Shown here in pieces: positions 13,927 to 24,498 of a DNA stretch of 64,000 nt. How positions within the stretch are numbered: position 1 is the stretch's first letter; every line of letters starts with the position of its first letter. A model generated the notes under the pieces. That model was not told the DNA's origin. It saw only the letters and a list, made by a program, of their open reading frames with translations, and made no database searches. The position numbers and the translations under genes are program-made. Origin of the DNA: Neoconidiobolus thromboides FSU 785 (Eukaryota; Entomophthoromycota; Entomophthoromycetes; Entomophthorales; Neoconidiobolaceae); contig MU626270.1 in assembly GCA_025603075.1 (NCBI GenBank), positions 143,882-207,881 on the forward strand. The letters run 5' to 3'.

Positions 13927-14480
13927 TTAATCCTCTTTAATTTCAGCCCACAATTGGTCAATCTCTTTGATTTTTTCTTGAATAAATTTAATCACTAATT
14001 TCCTTTGACTTCTTACTTCAGGTAAATGAGTACACTCAATATCATCCAGTTTAATTAAATTGGTTAATAGCAGTTCACTTAATTTAACGTGGTCTAATTT
14101 AATCTCTTCTTTTAACTTTGCAGTTTTTTCACCAGCTTTATATAAATCTAATTTGGTGATAAATTTAGGGTAGATCAACTCAATTTTACCTTCACTATCA
14201 GCTTTTATAGAGTTAAGCTTCTTTATGTGACGTTCTTCTTCTGTTAATTCGGGCTGCGATAGGGGAATTAGATTTACTATTTTTTTAAAAAATAGATTGT
14301 AATGAGTTACCTCCACTTTTTTAGTTTTCACTTTCTTATCATTGATATTTAATAAATAGTAACCTAAACCTACAACTATTATGGAGGCTATTACATAATT
14401 TATTGGTATCTTTATAGTAGTTTGTTAGTATTGTTAATTTTTGTTTTTATTTGATTCTTTACTTCATTTAGTTGTATCAT
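13927..14480 (-). CDS. Snl1-like membrane-anchored BAG-domain protein
   Basis: Short protein with one N-terminal membrane segment and a C-terminal BAG domain, the architecture of yeast Snl1, an ER/nuclear-envelope Hsp70 nucleotide-exchange factor linked to nuclear pore integrity and ribosome binding. I read exon 1 as MIQLNE from ATG 14478-14480. It is spliced over an intron of about 53 nt containing TACTAAC and ending in AAAG, then to IPINYVIASIIVVGLGYYLL (membrane helix). A basic linker follows, then LTEEERHIKKLNSI, and the BAG helices LSELLLTNLIKLDDIE and EVRSQRKLVIKFIQEKIKEI. The pattern LLxxLxxLDxI...R..RK.....IQ is the Hsp70-binding BAG signature. The similarity is moderate; it could instead be another BAG paralogue. 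Confidence 0.7.
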
Positions 14481-14795
14481 TTTGTAAAACTAACCAAGAA
14501 ATTTTAAGTCGAATTACCAAATTAAATTTGATTGAATTTTTCATGAAATTTAATTTCACTTAAAAATGTTAAATCATACTCGGTTTGTTTCATATCAACT
14601 GTCACATTTTTTCCACAATTTTGGTTAATAAATTTGACAACTAATATGAAACGAATTGAGTGATGATAAAGTACAATAAATCTTAATAAAGTAATATAAT
14701 AAAGTAGTAGTATAGCAAAATAGTAAGAAACATTTTTAAACTTCAAAAAAATCTAATTCTTTTAATCTCCAAAAAAAGTACTCAAAAAAAATAAC

Positions 14796-15290
14796 TTATT
14801 TCTTCTTAAACAATGGCCCACCAATATCTTTCCCTCTTAATTTAACGCCTAACACACGTTCAAGTTTACCGAGCAATTGTTGATTAGGTTGAGCACGACC
14901 CATTTCATAATCATTAATAATATTAGCTTTTTCGTTGACTTTTGTAGCAAGGTCTTTTTGCGTTAACCCTTTTTCTTGTCGAAATTTTTGAATTGTTTTA
15001 CCAACATCTAAGCTTAACAAAGCTGGAGCAACCGCATCTGTTTCAGCATCAATTTTAGCTTTACGTTGAAATTCAGCATCGGCGGATTTATTAGAACCTC
15101 CAGTGACTAAGGAAAATTTAATTTAGTTTTTCAGCATCAATAGCTTTTTTATAAAATATTAATACTTACATTTCTTTTCAGTAGATACACCACCAGCACG
15201 GAAGGCCTGATTAACAGCTGATGCTCCTTTAGCTACAGTAGCACGTTCTGGACGTTTACGAATTACAGTGACTTTATCCCAATCTTCCAT
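14796..15290 (-). CDS. MBF1: Multiprotein-bridging factor 1 (MBF1)
   Basis: Transcriptional coactivator that bridges bZIP activators such as Gcn4 to TBP, and also acts at stalled ribosomes to keep the reading frame. It begins [17 protein letters not shown] (ATG 15288-15290), continues through the conserved [14 protein letters not shown], and then a short intron (about 15113-15170). The helix-turn-helix (Cro/XRE type) follows: [40 protein letters not shown] and [14 protein letters not shown], with the terminal GPLFKKK. Length and architecture match the family throughout. It lies just upstream of the Snl1-like gene on the same strand. Confidence 0.95.
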
Positions 15291-15912
15291 GTTTTATTAA
15301 TTTTATCAAATTTTACTTTATTAAAAACTTCAAATCCAGTTTTTCTTCATCCTTTATATAGTTAGTCACCTCTCGAATTTGCTTATTTGCTTAGATCGAA
15401 ATTGTTATTGTTTTAAATTAGTAGTCTTGATTTGTTGATTTTTGGATAAATTGCAAAGCTTCGATGACATTGAAGCTGCGAGTTCAACGTTATTCTTGAA
15501 TTGCTGGTAAGCCTTTATTGGTAGGCTTAAACTTAATTTTATTCTAGTAAAATCTAGAAGAATTTATTAATTTAATAAATTTAAATGATCATGATTAAGC
15601 AATTTAAATATTGTATTAGATTTTAAAATATAAAACCAATAGATTAATTATAGCTACTTTTAAATGTTAGACCATAATATCAGTATGAAATTTTAAATAC
15701 CTATTTTAATATACTTAGTATCTCCAAGATATATGATTAATGAATAAATACAATTCTTTTTATTTAAATTTAAATAAACTAGAAAAATATTGAAAAAACT
15801 AAAACTGGCAAAAAACTATATAACAAAGTACTATTTATTTGTTACTAAGACTTTTCATAAGGGATGTTCAAGAAGAGAGTAGAGTATATCATATTAGGCC
15901 TAAACTTTCAAT
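15291..15912. other. Intergenic between SEC31 3' end and MBF1
   Basis: Contains the MBF1 promoter and the SEC31 3' flank. A small inverted repeat (AAGCCT...AGGCTT, about 15510-15530) is present. No gene seen. Confidence 0.45.
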
Positions 15913-18900
15913 TTAAGGTTTGGATCTCAATAAAGTAACTAAATGTTTTAAACCAGCGACCCAAGGTCCAACTTGATCAACATGAGTAGATACTAATTGA
16001 GAATGTAAGGAGATAGCATTGGCATAATCTTTTCTATCAAGGGCTATAAAGGATATCAGCATTATATATTTAATGATATGATAATATTAAAACTTACCTT
16101 TAGCAAACTCGGTTAAAGGAGATAAAATTGAAGGAGCTAAAGTATCTTGATTCATACTATCAAACAATTGATTCAATCGTTTTTCAACATCAGCAAACAT
16201 TTTCATTTGGAGTGGCGGCTATAAATTAATAAATTAATTTATACTAAATATCTTTATTAAATAGACTTACCAAAGCTAAACTTTTAAATGTAACAATATG
16301 TTTATTTAACATTTCATATAATTCCTTATATTTTGGTGGCATTTTACTTCTATCTAATGATACTACAAATTATTAATATTAAACTTAATATAATTAATAA
16401 TTAAATCACCGTTTTGTTTAGCTTGAGGTGGTGACAATACAGCTGATGATTGTTGTTGTTGTTGTTGTTGGAAAGGTTGTTGACGTGATTGTTGTTGTTG
16501 ATGGAAAGGTTGTTGTGGGTTACGTCCTGGTGCATGTCCTGGTGCATGTCCTGGTACCTGTCCTGGTTGTCCAGAAGGCACTCTTTGAGCAGGTTGAGAT
16601 GGTGGTGCAGAATGAGTTGGTTTAACTGGATTTGTTTGATATAAGGGTTTTTGTTGTGGTGGTGGTGGCATGTGGGATATAGGTTGCTGTTGTTGATTAT
16701 GTTGTTGGGGTGGTAAATGAGATGGAGGTTGCTGTGATTGATGATGTTGTGGTGGTAGGGGTGGTTGGAATCCAATGTTTTGATTTACATTAGGATTAAC
16801 GTTTTGTTCTTTATGCTGATAGAATGGTGTAGGTGCCTTTCCGCCTTTTGGTGGTGGTGGTAAGTTTTTGTTAACTCCTCCATAGGCTGGTGGTGCTGAA
16901 GTATTTTGATGGTTCGGAACAGGCATACTATTCATTGGTGACGGTGAATTAGCAAATGGATTAGTTAAAGCTGAAGCTTTGTTAGCATTGCTCTTATGTT
17001 TATTAGCAAATACTTCTGTTGGTGGATCATTCCATCCTGGTCCACCACGCTGTACTGAAGGTGGAGTAACACTTTCTTGAATTTCATTGATACTATTATT
17101 ATCATAGTTTGGATATGCGTTATTATTGAGAGTATTAGTATTAGTTGGTGGATAATTTGGATATGGGTTATATAAACTAGATATATCTGAGTTATTTGCA
17201 GTAGTATTTGTATTGTACAATGAATTGGCAGAAGTTTGACCTAAACCAGTTGGGTTATACAATTGATTAGTTGAGGTTTGATCTAATGGAGTTATATTGT
17301 ACAGCTGGTTGGTTGAACTTTGATCTAAACCAGCATTGCTATATAATTGATAGCCACCACCGTAATAAGGTTCTTGTGCAGTAGGTGGATATTGACTAGC
17401 AGTATTGCTATAGCTTGTTGCTTTTGGTTGAGTGTATTGTTGTTGAGCGACATTACTATTATTAGTACCAGTGCTGCCACCAATTTCAATATAATTAAAT
17501 GGGAAAGAGGATGGATCAAATGAACTTATATCAACGCCAGAGTAGTATAAACGATACTTAAGTGCTGAATACTCATCTAAGGAATCTTCATTTGTCTCTT
17601 TTCTATAGCTTAATGGAATCATATTGAGATACTTGGCAGCAATATCCAATAAACCTTGAGAAACTAAAAATTGAGCATACTCATAATAAAGTGAATAAAG
17701 AGTATTCAGTTTCTTATTCTTTTCAATCTCTTGCTCATTTTCGGCACTTGCAAAGTTGACTGCTTTAATATATAAAGATACTTTTTCAACTAATTCTTGT
17801 AAAATGTTACTATCATAAAACATCTGGTTTGAAGGTGATGGTTGTTCACCATTCAATTGACTATTTGGATAAACATTATTTTGCTTAGAAAGATAATCAG
17901 AAACCCAAATAGTAACTACTTTTTCAATATTTCCTGATAATAAGAAACATAAAAGAGCGTTCTTTTTATGTTCACTCTTATCGGGGCTATTAGCCAATCT
18001 AATACCAAGTTTCTCGGTTAATAAACCAAACTCTTCTCCTTGGGCATAAGTACAGAGCATGGTCAATATCTTTTCCCACTCTTCTAAATCAGCATTATGT
18101 ACAACATCCTCAAGGCTACCATTGACTACACCTTCTAATAATCTTACATAGGAAGCTTCATTACGGCGTAATTTAAATATCTCATTTTTTGTTTTTTCAA
18201 GTAACTCATTACCACTAACCATGGCAATCAACAAAGCATCAGCATATTGCTGATTATTGAGACATGCTTTGACAGCCGATTTATAATCTCCTACAATAAT
18301 TAGTTTAGATAATAGTGATTGTAAATCTGAATTTGAGCCAATAATTGAAAATGGGTCTGAAATTATTTCATTCTTTTTGTCTTCGGTTTGTCCGACAATA
18401 GGTTGTTCTTGAGTTTGGTGAGTTTTATTAAAGAAATCATCTTCATGGTCACCATTATCACCAAATAGATGATTATTACTTTCTTGATTAGCTTGTTGAG
18501 TTGCTTCGGTATTTTCTAGTTCATCTGGCTGTGCTGTTTCTTCAGTAGTCTCTTTTATTTCTTCTTTTGGCTCATCTGCACCTTCGCTTCCCTTATCCAA
18601 GTTAAAGTTGGCTAATTCTTCATTTAGTTTTTCAATAGAAAGATCTTTATTACTAATTAACATATCAACTAATTGTTTGCGTGAATCTTGTTCAAATAAA
18701 AGCTTAATGACATCCCAACTAAGTTTGTCATCAGGTGATTGTTCTATTCTCTTGTTAATAAATTCATCAATGTTTTCTTGTTCTAAAACTTGTTTCAATT
18801 CTTCTGCTCTTTCTTTAATGACCGGTTCAGACACAATATTAGTAACGCTGATGATAGAGCCTTTTGTATTATTAAATCTAGTTAATTGACCACCAAATCC

Positions 18901-20373
18901 AAAAGAGGCACCAACTGGGCGACGGAACCATTTTGGTGGTTGTTTTAATTTTAAGGTTGAGGTAGTAGTATTGGCACTGACATTAGAATTAAAAAAATCT
19001 TCGCTATTTTCTACTTCTGTTTTTACTTTCTCTTCATCAGATGATAGTATAGAATGAATCGTAACCTTAAATAAAATTAGTTAATAAAATCAGTTAATAG
19101 ATTAATACTTACCTTTCCATCAAAAGATGAAGAAGACAGTATATTTGGATTACGTGGAGACCATTGAATATCAAAAGCCCAGTTGTTACTTTGAGGAAGC
19201 TAAAAAAATAGATTAGATAGTAAACTTACTAGTAGTTATTTATCTTACTTCTCCTAATATCTCACCATTCTTTGGGTTCCAGCAAATATTACGGTTATCT
19301 TTACCACAACTTAATAAAAGATCGGAATCCATTGGACACCATGCTAAAGATAAAACACCTTTGTTATGGCCTGAAAACACTTTCTCTGGTGCATTAGCAT
19401 TTCTAAGATCCCATAGCATAATAACAGGATTATTATCATCTTCAGAAGCAGTAACTAATTGAGTTGCCTAAAATAGAATAATGAGTAAAAGCTAAAATAA
19501 TCAACGAAATAATTTACGGAATCTGGATTCCAAGCAACAGAAGTAACGCCACCATGAGAAAAGTTTGAGTTTCCAGATTGTTGATAACCCAAAGACATAA
19601 CTTCTCTACGATTCTTTAAATCCCAAATAACTGTATAACCAGAGTTGGAGCTTGTTGCTAAAATATGGGGTACTTTTTTGTTCCAAGATAAATCAGTTAC
19701 ATCTCCAAGTTTAGAACTTTTTGGCCCAGGATTATATGGTTTAGTTAAGTCCCCTAAATTCCAAATAAAAACCTAAAGTTATTTGATTATAAACTATTAA
19801 CTTAATGAATGAAACATTATGAATTACTTCTCCATTACCACCACCAGAAGCTAATAAATTAGCTTGGAATGGATTGAACTCTAAGCCTTTGACAGCTCCA
19901 CTGTGTTTATTTTGTCTAGAGATTAAACTTGCTTCTGAGCTATAAAATAAAATAAAACAAATTAGTATAAAATTTATGACATCAGTTTTTTGATTTACCC
20001 TTCACCAGCAAGAATTTTTTCTGGGTTCCAAAAATCTATTTCTCCATTTTCCATACCACCAGCAATAATACCAAGGTTATAATCTGATTGTGGTAAAGAC
20101 CAAGTTAAGCGATTGAATCTATATTACAATGTTAAAATTAGTAATTTAAAATATCTCTATTTTTGAATACCTAGCGTTACTAGTAACCACAGCAGCGGGC
20201 TCATTTAAGTCAGTTTGTTTAGTAGCCCAGTCCAGCTTAAAAATTTCCAGTTCAGTAGTATTAGAAAAATTTTCATCTAAAGCACCAGCTACAGTACCGG
20301 TAACAATAGCTTGGCAACTTTGTATTGGACTCCATGCAATCGTTGAAGTTCTTGATATCTCTTTTAATTTCAT
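15913..20373 (-). CDS. SEC31: COPII outer coat protein Sec31
   Basis: Outer cage subunit of COPII vesicles that with Sec13 polymerises over Sec23/24 at ER exit sites. The start ATG (20371-20373) gives [16 protein letters not shown], the standard Sec31 N-terminus. Exons from 20373 to about 18840 encode a WD40 propeller (e.g. [20 protein letters not shown] near 19110-19180). A long exon (about 16410-19060) then carries the rest: the insertion blade, the alpha-solenoid ([29 protein letters not shown]), and a long Pro/Gln/Asn-rich disordered region with PPP motifs that in the family binds Sec23. Three short 3' exons encode the conserved C-terminal helical domain: [28 protein letters not shown], and [20 protein letters not shown]. 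The His/Gln-rich stretch near 16440-16760 is low complexity. A minus-strand ATG at 20484-20486 is in frame but adds a non-family leader. Confidence 0.93.
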
Positions 20374-21198
20374 TTTACTTTTTTTATGAAGTTTAAATAG
20401 AATCTTGAAATTTGGTTGTTTATTATCCTTTGTTAGTTGGAACCCTATAAATTTTATTACGTGGAATCTGACTCTTTCATTTTTCATTGGTTCATCTATA
20501 TTGAAGTTTGAAGTTTCTTGGTTTTATTGGCTTTTTTTTTAACTTTATTTTCTAAGTTTATTTTGATTTCATTACTAAAATTCATTCAAAGGTACAGTTA
20601 AATTATTTCCAAAAACAAGTTTATTTTAAAATAAGTTAAATGAATAAAACTATATATAAAAAGCTGTATTGCTTCTGAAGTCTTAAATTTCATAATTTCA
20701 TTTAGTTCATAATAATATTAATGTTTTTAAATCTGATTACAATTCAAATATTCGGTTCATTATAATAATGAATTTTATTAAGCTAAATATCCAAAGTATT
20801 CTACATTCTTATTGAACAAAAACTTTATGCTTAAAATACATCTAAATGTTTAAGTATCTTATAACGTAAATAGAGGAGAAGTAGGTGCTTCGAAACAAAA
20901 AAGCATTTTATTATGTAAGTGGGGCTATATTTGAAATATCATAACTTCAATGTTATCAATCACTTTTTATGTTTATATTTGTATTAAATAAATTTATTCT
21001 GCAGATAAGTTTTTATAAATAATTGTAATGATACTAATGGTATTGATTGTTTCGAACATTATAGACTGATATTCAATTTATTAGAGTAAATAGCAATGTA
21101 ATAATGTACCATAAAAAATAGTGATATAAAATTAAACTTATAGATAACGACTCTTTTAGTTAAATATACTTTCGAAAATAGCAATTAATTTGATATAT

Positions 21199-21352
21199 AG
21201 CTGCTGCAACTCTATTTGTGACCTGATTAAACTACTCATTAAAAATATTTTTTTAATAAAATTAGGCTAAAGCTAAGATTAGGTGTCAAATAAACAAATT
21301 ACAAGCTCTAGAAATTAGCGCAAGCTAGATCTCAATAGAGTTGTAGCAACTA
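21199..21352. repeat. Imperfect inverted repeat, ~19 bp arms
   Basis: Arms AGCTGCTGCAACTCTATT (21199-21216) and AATAGAGTTGTAGCAACTAT (21333-21352) are near-complementary with few mismatches, about 115 bases apart. The layout resembles the ends of a small non-autonomous element, but no second copy was seen in this window. Confidence 0.4.
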
Positions 21353-21479
21353 TGCTTGGTAGCATTTACCTCTAGTTAAAAATTTTAAATCATGATCCTT
21401 TTGGATTTTACCAGATCAATATAAAATTACTAATAAAATTTAGATTTGTAATCAAATCATTAAGTCACTAAGCAACCAA

Positions 21480-21487
21480 TATATAAA
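21480..21487 (+). promoter_or_regulatory. TATA-like box of UBL-WLM gene
   Basis: TATATAAA lies 41 bases before the start codon at 21528, a plausible core promoter position in a gene with a short leader. Confidence 0.4.
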
Positions 21488-21527
21488 CAAAAACTGAACA
21501 ATAATGCTTTTATAGGTTTAAACTGAA

Positions 21528-22475
21528 ATGGAGTCATTTAACATATTAGTTCAATATAAAGGAAACTCTACATCAATACAAGTTATTTCTGATTCAACAG
21601 TAGCATACATTAAAGAGCAAATAGCTTTAGAACTTCAGCTTGAAGAGAAATATTTAAAGTTGGTATATAAAAGGGTATTAAAAGATGAAGAGAGGGTAGA
21701 TCAGACCTCATTAAAAGACGGATCAAAAGTAACATTGATAGCCACACCAATTAAAGATATATCCAATTTACAACGTGTAGAAAAGGAGTTATATTTGCGG
21801 CCAAAGGCAACGGTAGCTCCAGCAACCCCTAGAAAGCAAGTTAATTTTGAAGAGCAAAAGTTATCCAAATATACATTTCATAAACTAGAAACCTTATCAG
21901 AGTTCCCAAACCGAGAAAAGGCGTATGAGTTTTTGCTAAAATTAAAACAAGACTTAGGAGTTGTTGAAATAATGAAAAAATATCAGTGGCAAGTTGGTAG
22001 CTTGATAGAGTTATCACCTCTTAAAAAGGAGATTTTGGGCTACAATAAAAACAAAGGACAAGTTATTGCTTTGAGATTAAGGACGGATGATCTTACTGGG
22101 TTTGTCAATTATAATCAAGTTAAAAAGGTATTAATGCACGAGTTAGCTCATATGATTCACTCAGAACATGATGCTAAGTTTCATGAGCTAAATAGAACCT
22201 TAAACAAAGAAGTAATTCAATTGGACTGGACAAAAGGAAAAGGCTCTAGAACATCGAATGCAAAAACTTATAATCCTAATAACACTTACTATTCTTCGCA
22301 TACTGCAAACAAAGACGGTCATCGATTGGGTGGTAAAAAACTTGACGTTAATGAGTTTAATACTTCTTTAGAGTTTAGGAGGAATCTTATTTCTAATGCT
22401 ATAGATTTACGATTAACAAAGGAAGAAGAGGAACTAGTTGAAGCATGTGGTGGGAACTCTGAGTATTCTCAATAA
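21528..22475 (+). CDS. Ubiquitin-like/WLM-domain metalloprotease (Wss1-like family)
   Basis: Intronless 315-residue protein. Residues ~5-75 form a ubiquitin-like domain (FNILVQYKGNSTSIQV, VAYIKEQIALEL, YLKLVYKRVLKDEERV). A WLM zinc-metalloprotease domain follows. The catalytic HELAHMIHSEHD (residues ~205-216, HExxH with the third zinc His in HxxxH/D) is intact, preceded by IALRLRTDD and followed by FHELNRTLNKE. The family includes Wss1/SPRTN-like proteases that clear DNA-protein crosslinks and SUMO/ubiquitin conjugates; UBL-WLM fusions are known in fission yeast and plants. Wss1 itself lacks an N-terminal UBL, so the closest relatives are UBL-WLM proteins and the exact substrate is unknown. 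It is convergent with the TFG-like gene, only about 70 bases from its stop. Confidence 0.88.
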   Translation: MESFNILVQYKGNSTSIQVISDSTVAYIKEQIALELQLEEKYLKLVYKRVLKDEERVDQTSLKDGSKVTLIATPIKDISNLQRVEKELYLRPKATVAPATPRKQVNFEEQKLSKYTFHKLETLSEFPNREKAYEFLLKLKQDLGVVEIMKKYQWQVGSLIELSPLKKEILGYNKNKGQVIALRLRTDDLTGFVNYNQVKKVLMHELAHMIHSEHDAKFHELNRTLNKEVIQLDWTKGKGSRTSNAKTYNPNNTYYSSHTANKDGHRLGGKKLDVNEFNTSLEFRRNLISNAIDLRLTKEEEELVEACGGNSEYSQ

Positions 22476-22544
22476 AGTTTATTGCAACTTAAACATAAAA
22501 GGGTTATCAAATATAATTTTATTAAAGTTTAAAATAATTCAATT

Positions 22545-24135
22545 TTAATTACGATAAGGGTTTGGATATACTCCTGGGCTAGGTGGGACTTGTGATGGGT
22601 ATCCAGATGATTGTGGAGGATATCCAGAAACATGGGAAGGTGTAGGTGGATAAGAAGTATGGCCATATTGAGCAGAAGCAGTAGAATTATTGCTAATAGG
22701 TGGATAACTAGATTGGTGATGTTGTTGAGGTAAACTATTCTGTGGTGGATAGGGAGCACTGGCTTGTGGGTTAGATTGAGGAGTAGACTGATGAGAAGAT
22801 GGATAATAAGACCCCTGGCCATAACCTTGCTTTGGTGGAAGTTGACCGCTACTGGGATATGGAGATTGATTTTGTCCAATAGATACTTGGTTTAGTGGAA
22901 TACTTTGTTGTACAGGTGGATAGGAATTTTGTTGATGTTGAGCTGGCTGATGTTGAGCTGATTGCTGTTGATTTAGAGGATATTGACTCTGTTGATTAGT
23001 AGAAGCGGGTGTAGAATTTTGTATGTTACTAGATATTTGAGGGCTATCAGAATAAGTTGATTGTTGCGGGATGGGAGGATAAGAGGTTTGGGGTTTTGAC
23101 AAAGATGAAGCTTCTTGAGAATTCGTGTTAGGACCTCCTGAAGTATTATTTGAAGCATTTCCCAACTTTAAAGCATTAGTTCCCTCTAAAAGTTGATCTA
23201 AATAAAATTAAGATTAATATTTTTAAGGCTCTAAAATTGTTACCCATATCAGAATTAGAAAGTGTGTTATCATGTTTTGTATTATCTTTAATAAAATAGT
23301 TAGAGACATAATTTATGATGTTATGATTTTATTTACTTTCAGATTTTACATCCTTCTTCAAAGAGTGAAATAATTGATCAAGCTTGTTATTGATATCTCT
23401 TATTTCCTGTCTAACTTCTAAAAAATCTAAAGTATTTATTTTATTATTATTTGAATAAAAGTTAGAAAGTTGAGCCGGTAATTCTGGGAATGGATTTTTT
23501 TCATGATCTAAATAAAGTTTAATGATTGTATCTATGTTATACATACTCATTACCATATACTAATATTTTAATAGTATTTGATATAGCCATTGCATGGTTG
23601 ATATCAATATCATCAGTTATTGACACTAGATCATTGTCTATCAAAATATTAATAAATCATTAACACTATACATAATTTATTCACAATTATGGAATAAATT
23701 TGAATCAAATTAATCATTACCTTCGTCGATATACTTCAACACGATATTATTAAGATTGGCAGGGAGTCTACTTCTAAACAGACGATGAACCAAAAAAAGA
23801 AGTCTAAAGCTTGTTAATACAACTTATTTTAAATCTATTATTGCTACTCATCAAAAGTGGGGACATTATGAATAGTGACTCTGCGAACTTCACCTCCACA
23901 TTTACCTATAGAAAATTTATTTTTAACAAAACATAATTGTAAATTATATATCAATACATTTAATTGAAATAGCACTATTTTGAACAGGCAACATTTGTCT
24001 AATACTTTGATATTTGTTTGCTTCCATTTCGTTTAAACTTATTTTATTTGTTTCTTTTGTTTGATTCATGTTAAAAGTCATAATTGAACTTATCTTAATT
24101 TTAGCACTAAATACCTTTTCCTTTTTATTGGTCAT
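22545..24135 (-). CDS. TFG: TFG-like PB1-domain protein (ER exit site organiser)
   Basis: PB1 domain, short coiled coil, then a long Pro/Gln/Ser/Tyr-rich tail, matching TFG, which forms oligomers that hold COPII carriers at ER exit sites. After a variable N-terminal exon, the PB1 runs CGGEVRRVTIHNVPTFDE (about 23850-23905), LVHRLFRSRLPANLNNIVLK, and the acidic OPCA-type segment YIDED..DLVSITDDIDINHA (about 23590-23735). The coiled coil reads LEVRQEIRDINNKLDQL (about 23360-23430). The tail has repeated YPP/YPS/QSP motifs and ends NPYRN, close to the animal NPYxRN end. At least five exons with short introns; the start is the first ATG upstream in frame (24133-24135) and the N-terminal ~40 residues are uncertain. 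Sec31, its functional partner coat, is two genes away. Confidence 0.75.
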
Positions 24136-24498
24136 GACGATTTATCAGTGTTTTTTAGCTTTTGTTCTAGATAAATTTTTTTCTCATTTTTAGCCTCAAC
24201 TATTTTAATATTATAGTCAAATATTATTTTAATAACACAAGTCTAATAAAATATTGAGGATTTTTTCTCTTATATTTTCAAACTGTTAATAAATAAATTT
24301 TAATACCAGCTACTAGGATAGTCTATTTTATTAACATTCTATTAATAATCACTCTATAGAAAAACAGTTATAAATAAGCACAATACAGATTATTGCGCAG
24401 TACCTATTTTGCATTAATTCTACCTTAAATGGTAAATTTTGTTAAATATCAAACTTTTAAGGATTTTACTTCTTAAATGTCAAAATAAGATTGATAAC
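24136..24498. promoter_or_regulatory. Divergent promoter region TFG-like / FIGNL1
   Basis: About 360 bases between start codons of two divergent genes, AT-rich, with no recognised site or ORF of note. Confidence 0.4.

Larger units (their letters stand above)
20374..21527. other. Intergenic between SEC31 and UBL-WLM gene
   Basis: Divergent intergenic region of about 1.15 kb. Apart from an imperfect inverted repeat (21199-21352) and a TATA-like box next to the WLM gene, I see no gene. Confidence 0.5.

Noticed and set aside
14522-14746. Minus-strand 74-codon frame with hydrophobic start (MKFKNVSYYFAILLLYY)
   Set aside because: AT-rich frame that lies between the Snl1-like gene and MBF1. No family similarity, and it would overlap the promoter of the BAG gene; Leu/Tyr/Ile bias is expected by chance at this base composition.
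16401-16775. Long alternate frames (His/Asn-rich minus frame, Val-rich plus frame) across the SEC31 Gln/Pro-rich region
   Set aside because: Shadows of the CAA/CAG and CCA repeat in other frames of the real Sec31 exon.
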